A stretch of 37,320 nucleotides of DNA. It comes from Pirellulales bacterium (lineage in GTDB: Bacteria; Planctomycetota; Planctomycetia; Pirellulales; JAICIG01). Under the pieces are notes generated by a model. The model made no database searches, was not told the origin of the DNA, and worked only from the letters and a program-made list of their open reading frames with translations. The stretch spans positions 1 to 37,320 of the forward strand of contig JAICLL010000047.1 in NCBI GenBank assembly GCA_025927475.1, given 5' to 3'. Below are positions 34,074 to 37,320 of this stretch, piece after piece (within the stretch, counting starts at the first letter, position 1; every line of letters starts with the position of its first letter). A program made the translations under genes and the position numbers.

Positions 34074-34688
34074 ATGTCGATTTCATACGCGGGCACTGAT
34101 CTTTCGCCGCGGGATTGGCCGGGCTTTCTCACCCACATTCTGCCGCGCCAAGGAAGCTGGAGCGACGAGGAGTACCTGGTGCTCACCGAGCACACGAATC
34201 GGCTGGTGGAATTCACCGATGGCTTTTTGGAAGAGCTGCCCATGCCCACCGAACGCCATCAAGCGATGGTCGAATATCTGTTCGACGAACTCCGCACCTA
34301 TATCAAGCCGCGGGGCGGCAAAGCTCGATTTGCTCCGCTGCGGCTGCAGATCAGGCCAGGCAAGTATCGCGAGCCTGATGTGCTGCTCGTGTTGTCGGCC
34401 GCCGATCCGCGCCGGCAAGATCGTTTTTGGAAAGGCGCCGATCTGGCGGTCGAAGTGGTCAGCCCCGACAAGCCGGAACGCGATTTGGTTCAGAAGCCAA
34501 GCGACTACGCCGAAGGGGGCGTTCGAGAGTATTGGATTGTGAACCCCATCGATCAGACAATCCGCGTTTTGCGGCTGGAGGGCGAGGCGTATGTCGAGGC
34601 GGGGGCGTATCGCCGCGGCGACCTGGCCAGCTCGGTTCTCTTGCCCGGATTTACCGTGGCTGTGGCAGCCATCTTCGACGCCGAATAG
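34074..34688 (+). CDS. Uma2-family putative restriction-type endonuclease
   Basis: A 204-residue protein of the Uma2 family (DUF820), a PD-(D/E)XK nuclease fold. Conserved pieces: EEYLVLTEHTNRLVEFTDGFLEELPMPTERHQ (32-63), REPDVLLVLS (99-108, with the PD), GADLAVEVVSPDKPERDLVQKPSDYAEGGVREYWIVNP (121-158, with E127 and K141). Uma2 genes are numerous in cyanobacteria and planctomycetes; their natural role is not settled. It follows the DUF1501 gene by 45 bp in the same direction but is probably independent. It is followed by a long inverted repeat. Confidence 0.9.
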   Translation: MSISYAGTDLSPRDWPGFLTHILPRQGSWSDEEYLVLTEHTNRLVEFTDGFLEELPMPTERHQAMVEYLFDELRTYIKPRGGKARFAPLRLQIRPGKYREPDVLLVLSAADPRRQDRFWKGADLAVEVVSPDKPERDLVQKPSDYAEGGVREYWIVNPIDQTIRVLRLEGEAYVEAGAYRRGDLASSVLLPGFTVAVAAIFDAE

Positions 34689-34735
34689 GATGGCGCGGAG
34701 GATTGCGCCGAGCGCGTGGAAGCCCGACACGTTAA

Positions 34736-34978
34736 TTTTGATGTTGCGCTTTTCGACGTTCCACCGCGGAGCGGTGCGCGGAATTTAGCCGTGGGCGCTA
34801 GCCCGCGGCACAATTGCGCACGTCCTGTGCAGCCGCTCCAGCGGCGACGGAGCCAAGCGTGGTGCTCTCCGCCGCCGCTCCGCGGCTTCCATCAGAATAT
34901 TGGCTGGTTTTCCGCGGGCTGGCGCCCATGGCTAAACTCCGTTGCCACTCCGTGGCAGTGAAGAGCGCGACATCAAAA
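34736..34978. repeat. Long imperfect inverted repeat
   Basis: The left arm (34736-34808) and right arm (34912-34978) are reverse complements over about 70 bp with a few substitutions and small gaps. Matching blocks include ttttgatgt/acatcaaaa, gcgct..tc/ga..agcgc, tttagcc/ggctaaa, and tgggcgc.agcccgcgg with its complement. The 103-bp loop holds further short palindromic pieces (gccgctccagcggc). No gene is present, so this accounts for most of the 322-bp gap between the Uma2 and GT-C genes. It resembles dispersed planctomycete repeats or a MITE. Confidence 0.75.
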
Positions 34979-35018
34979 CGCGCTAGCGAGGATCCCGCGT
35001 TATTCCCTCGCTAACGCG
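34979..35018. terminator. Stem-loop between convergent genes, containing a stop codon
   Basis: cgcgctagcgagg (34979-34991) pairs with cctcgctaacgcg (35006-35018) at 12 of 13 positions around a 14-base loop. The right arm contains the stop codon and last codons of the GT-C gene. It could terminate transcription from both sides. It directly abuts the long inverted repeat. The CGCGTTAGCGAGGG wording is one I associate with dispersed planctomycete repeats. Confidence 0.45.
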
Positions 35019-36483
35019 TCGGGTTTCCTGCATCGCGCCGCCATAGTCTCAGACTGCCGATATCACGCAATGGCTCGAACCCCGCAACCGGGGCGGCGTC
35101 GCGCGAAGTGACCAGCCAACGAGTCTCCGAAACTGCGCCGCCGCGCGAGACGCGCCGATCGAGCGCCAATTCCAGCATCAGGTCGGCGTCGTCGGGCAGC
35201 GACTCAATGGCAACGGGGCCGGGATCTCCGGTGATCGCGCTCGTCAGCGCATCGACCGCCGCCCAGCGCTGGTGATTTCTGCGGGCGCGCGGAGCGTCGA
35301 CGAACAGCCAATACGACGTCGCCACCAAAAGCTGCGCGATCAGCACGACCGCCACGAGCCGGCGGCGGCTGGTCGGCCTGAGCCGCTCGATGGCCAACCA
35401 AAAGCAGACCAACAGCGCCGGCAAAATCGGCAGCATCAACCGCGCGCCGGTGGCAATGGCATGGGCCACCAGCAGCGCCACAAAAAACGGCAGACACCAG
35501 GCCAACAGCTCGTCTTGCCGCCGCACCCACCGCCACCACCCCAGACCAAGCAACACGACAAACGGCACGTGCAGCAGCATATTGATATCGGTCCAGTCGC
35601 CGGGCGTGCCGTGCGTCTTGAACATGCCCGGAATGCAAAGCCGACCCATGTCGCTGACGCAGATTTGCAGTCCCCGCGCATAACTGGGCAGCAAGTCATC
35701 GGCGGCCTCGCGGAACTCGTCGAGATAGGTGCGGTCGTGACTGCCGGCGGTCGCACGTTCGTGCGCGGCCACCATCGCGACGGGCACGGTGGTCGCCGCG
35801 CTGATCGCCACCGCGCACATCGCCGCCCGCCGCCAGGAAACAGTGCCGCGGCGCGCGGCGAGGCAGCCTGCCACAATGCACCCCGGGCAAAGCACAATGC
35901 CCACCGGACGGACCAGGCACAAGGCGGCGGCCAGGAAATTGGCCAACCAAAGCCAGGCGGTGGACCGGGCCGCGCTCTTGGCCGCCAGCGCCGCGCGCCA
36001 GCCGATCGCGGTCCAAACCAGCAAGCACATGAACGCCATCTCGCTGAGCGGCCGGCGGTAGTGTACCCAGACGGCATGGTTGATCACCGCCAAACTGGCG
36101 ATCCAAATGGATGCGTCTCCCACCACGCCGCGGCTCCAGCGATAAACGCCCAACATGAAGCCCACCACCAGCAGCCATTGGCAAACCGAAATAGCCAGAA
36201 ACGGCCGATCGGCCAGTAAAAACGTCGGGCAGATCAGCACCGGGTAGCCCGGCGAAAACCAAAGATGCGAGCTGCCCAGGTTCGTCGGACCAACGCCCTC
36301 GGCGATGCTGCGGGCGATCGACAGGTAAGAGTGCGAGTCGTCGCTGGCATACCACCAGGGGCCGATTTGGGCAGCCAGCAACACGGCCAGCACGATGAGC
36401 ACTCGCCCAGGCCGCGCTTCGGCCATGAGCATCCACCGCTCCAGGTTCGAGGGGCGCGAATCAACTGAGCCTTCGCAGAGCAT
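35011..36483 (-). CDS. GT-C (GT39-like) membrane glycosyltransferase-like protein
   Basis: A 490-residue protein with about ten membrane helices. After the first helix (26-45) comes the periplasmic loop WWYASDDSHSYLSIARSIAEG, whose acidic pair (D48, D49) corresponds to the catalytic acid of GT39/ArnT/PMT enzymes. FSPGYPVLI and several aromatic-rich helices follow, then a short C-terminal soluble tail (RWLVTSRDAAPVAGFEPLRDIGSLRLWRRD). The protein resembles the one at 3964-5628 in layout, but the two are not close copies. It likely uses a polyprenyl-phosphate sugar. The start is uncertain: the ATG at 36483 is used, and ATGs at 36432 or 36426 lie closer to the first helix. The last codons lie in a stem-loop. 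Confidence 0.78.
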   Translation of the reverse strand: MLCEGSVDSRPSNLERWMLMAEARPGRVLIVLAVLLAAQIGPWWYASDDSHSYLSIARSIAEGVGPTNLGSSHLWFSPGYPVLICPTFLLADRPFLAISVCQWLLVVGFMLGVYRWSRGVVGDASIWIASLAVINHAVWVHYRRPLSEMAFMCLLVWTAIGWRAALAAKSAARSTAWLWLANFLAAALCLVRPVGIVLCPGCIVAGCLAARRGTVSWRRAAMCAVAISAATTVPVAMVAAHERATAGSHDRTYLDEFREAADDLLPSYARGLQICVSDMGRLCIPGMFKTHGTPGDWTDINMLLHVPFVVLLGLGWWRWVRRQDELLAWCLPFFVALLVAHAIATGARLMLPILPALLVCFWLAIERLRPTSRRRLVAVVLIAQLLVATSYWLFVDAPRARRNHQRWAAVDALTSAITGDPGPVAIESLPDDADLMLELALDRRVSRGGAVSETRWLVTSRDAAPVAGFEPLRDIGSLRLWRRDAGNPTR

Positions 36484-36496
36484 CTGGTTCCCGCCC

Positions 36497-36522
36497 GTGG
36501 TAGATTGCAGTGGTAGATTGCA
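36497..36522. repeat. Two tandem copies of a 13-bp word upstream of the GT-C gene
   Basis: gtggtagattgca occurs twice head to tail (36497-36509, 36510-36522), and the shorter word gcaatct appears inverted near 36556-36562. All lie in the divergent 123-bp region between the GT-C gene (start 36483) and the PfpI gene (start 36607), so they may be operator half-sites. Confidence 0.6.
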
Positions 36523-36606
36523 ATAGCATTGCCGCAGCAAGGCATTAAAATGTAGCAATCTGGCTCATTCGGCATAGACCGGCCTTGTTAAAAGAGGTAC
36601 TCGAAA

Positions 36607-37203
36607 ATGGCAAAGTCCTCCAAGCGAATCCTGCTGCTGGCCGGCGACTTCGTCGAAGACTACGAGGTGATGGTTCCCTTCCAGATGCTGCTGCTGGTCG
36701 GCCATCGGGTCGATGCGGTCTGCCCCGACAAAAAGGCGGGCGACGTGGTGGCCACCGCCATCCACGATTTCGACGGCTTTCAGACGTATAGCGAAAAACG
36801 CGGGCACAATTTCCGCCTGACCGCCGATTTTGACTCCGTCAAGCCCGAAAGCTACGACGCGCTGGTCGTGCCGGGCGGCCGCGCGCCGGAATATCTGCGG
36901 CTCAACCCTCGGGTGATCGAGATCGTGCGTCATTTTGCCAACGCCCGCAAGCCGATCGCGGCGCTCTGCCACGGGCCGCAAATCTTGGCGGCGGCGGGAG
37001 TGCTCAAGGGCCGCGCCTGCACGGCCTACCCGGCTCTGCGCCCCGAAATGGCCGCCTGCGGCGCCAATTGGATTGAGCCGAGCAGTGGTTTCGACAGCGC
37101 CCATGTGGAGGGCAACCTGGTGACCGCGCCTGCCTGGCCTGCCCATCCCGCCTGGATCAGAGCCTTCTTAGAGGTGCTTGGGGGCGTAGGAACACGTCTG
37201 TAA
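36607..37203 (+). CDS. DJ-1/PfpI-family protein
   Basis: A 198-residue cytoplasmic protein of the DJ-1/PfpI superfamily. The catalytic Cys-His pair is C121-H122 in the nucleophile elbow ALCHGP, and the conserved acidic residue near the N-terminus is E17 (GDFVEDYEV). VVPGG (87-91) is another family mark. Members include glyoxalase III/deglycase-like enzymes, stress chaperones such as YajL, and PfpI proteases; the sequence ([16 protein letters not shown] insertion) does not decide among them. The start at 36607 has AGAGGT about 12 bases upstream. It is divergent from the GT-C gene. The 117 bp after its stop show no clear gene before the window ends. Confidence 0.9.
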   Translation: MAKSSKRILLLAGDFVEDYEVMVPFQMLLLVGHRVDAVCPDKKAGDVVATAIHDFDGFQTYSEKRGHNFRLTADFDSVKPESYDALVVPGGRAPEYLRLNPRVIEIVRHFANARKPIAALCHGPQILAAAGVLKGRACTAYPALRPEMAACGANWIEPSSGFDSAHVEGNLVTAPAWPAHPAWIRAFLEVLGGVGTRL

Positions 37204-37320
37204 GCTTTTAGGCGGCAAGCCGGTAGCTAACCTCTTGGCACCTTGGTGAAAAAGGAGAGATTGGGCGAGTCTGTATCCAATTCTGGAGTCGGTCGTCGTC
37301 ACTTAGGCGCGCGGCCCGCA

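Noticed and set aside
37204..37320. Possible start of another gene (aaaggag followed by TTG at about 37262)
   Set aside because: Open to the window end, but only about 20 codons are visible, with no recognisable sequence. Too little to call.

Overview
The window is about 37 kb of GC-rich bacterial DNA. It almost certainly comes from a planctomycete, most likely of the Pirellulales type. The reasons are a PSCyt1/DUF1549/DUF1553 protein with a nearby DUF1501 protein, a repeat-only LRR lipoprotein, a secreted Gfo/Idh/MocA protein with a twin-arginine signal, a secreted ceramidase-like protein, many small lineage-type membrane proteins, few Shine-Dalgarno sites, and planctomycete-looking intergenic inverted repeats. 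No rRNA, tRNA or CRISPR array was seen.

Layout. 1-3.7 kb: M28 peptidase, a deacetylase-like protein, a 59-residue membrane protein and the LRR lipoprotein. 3.9-8.8 kb: a forward cluster of a GT-C glycosyltransferase, a methyltransferase, an AlkP-fold phosphohydrolase and a second methyltransferase, which looks like envelope glycan or lipid modification. 8.8-14.1 kb: housekeeping genes, namely an anchored protein, the rRNA methylase RlmN, a 2-hydroxyacid dehydrogenase, a small protein and a UvrD/PcrA helicase. 14.3-21.4 kb: a signalling and cytoskeleton locus. Its reverse operon encodes an FHA-EAL protein, a 1130-residue Ser/Thr kinase fused to a tubulin-like (Tubulin_2) GTPase domain, and a small winged-helix-like protein. 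A REC-GGDEF-CBS protein is encoded divergently. The EAL, REC and GGDEF domains have all lost key catalytic residues, so they look like sensor or scaffold modules around a probably active kinase. This is the strongest candidate here for an undescribed system.

21.4-28 kb: accessory region with a ceramidase-like protein, a small membrane protein, the Gfo/Idh/MocA protein, an Rpn-family nuclease with an in-frame 12-bp repeat, two poorly known proteins (one with HELGHH), the first 23 codons of a lost RNA-repair gene hen1, and an unknown reverse gene abutting that remnant. 28-34 kb: the DUF1549/DUF1553 gene and its expected DUF1501 partner are separated by about 1.36 kb. That interval holds a CHC2 zinc-finger gene bracketed by perfect 23-bp inverted repeats, a TPR-like gene, and a 43-residue membrane protein gene that overlaps the DUF1501 start. 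34-37.3 kb: a Uma2 nuclease, a long imperfect inverted repeat followed by a stem-loop, a second GT-C protein and a DJ-1/PfpI protein.

All functions are read from motifs and remembered family patterns. No database search was possible.
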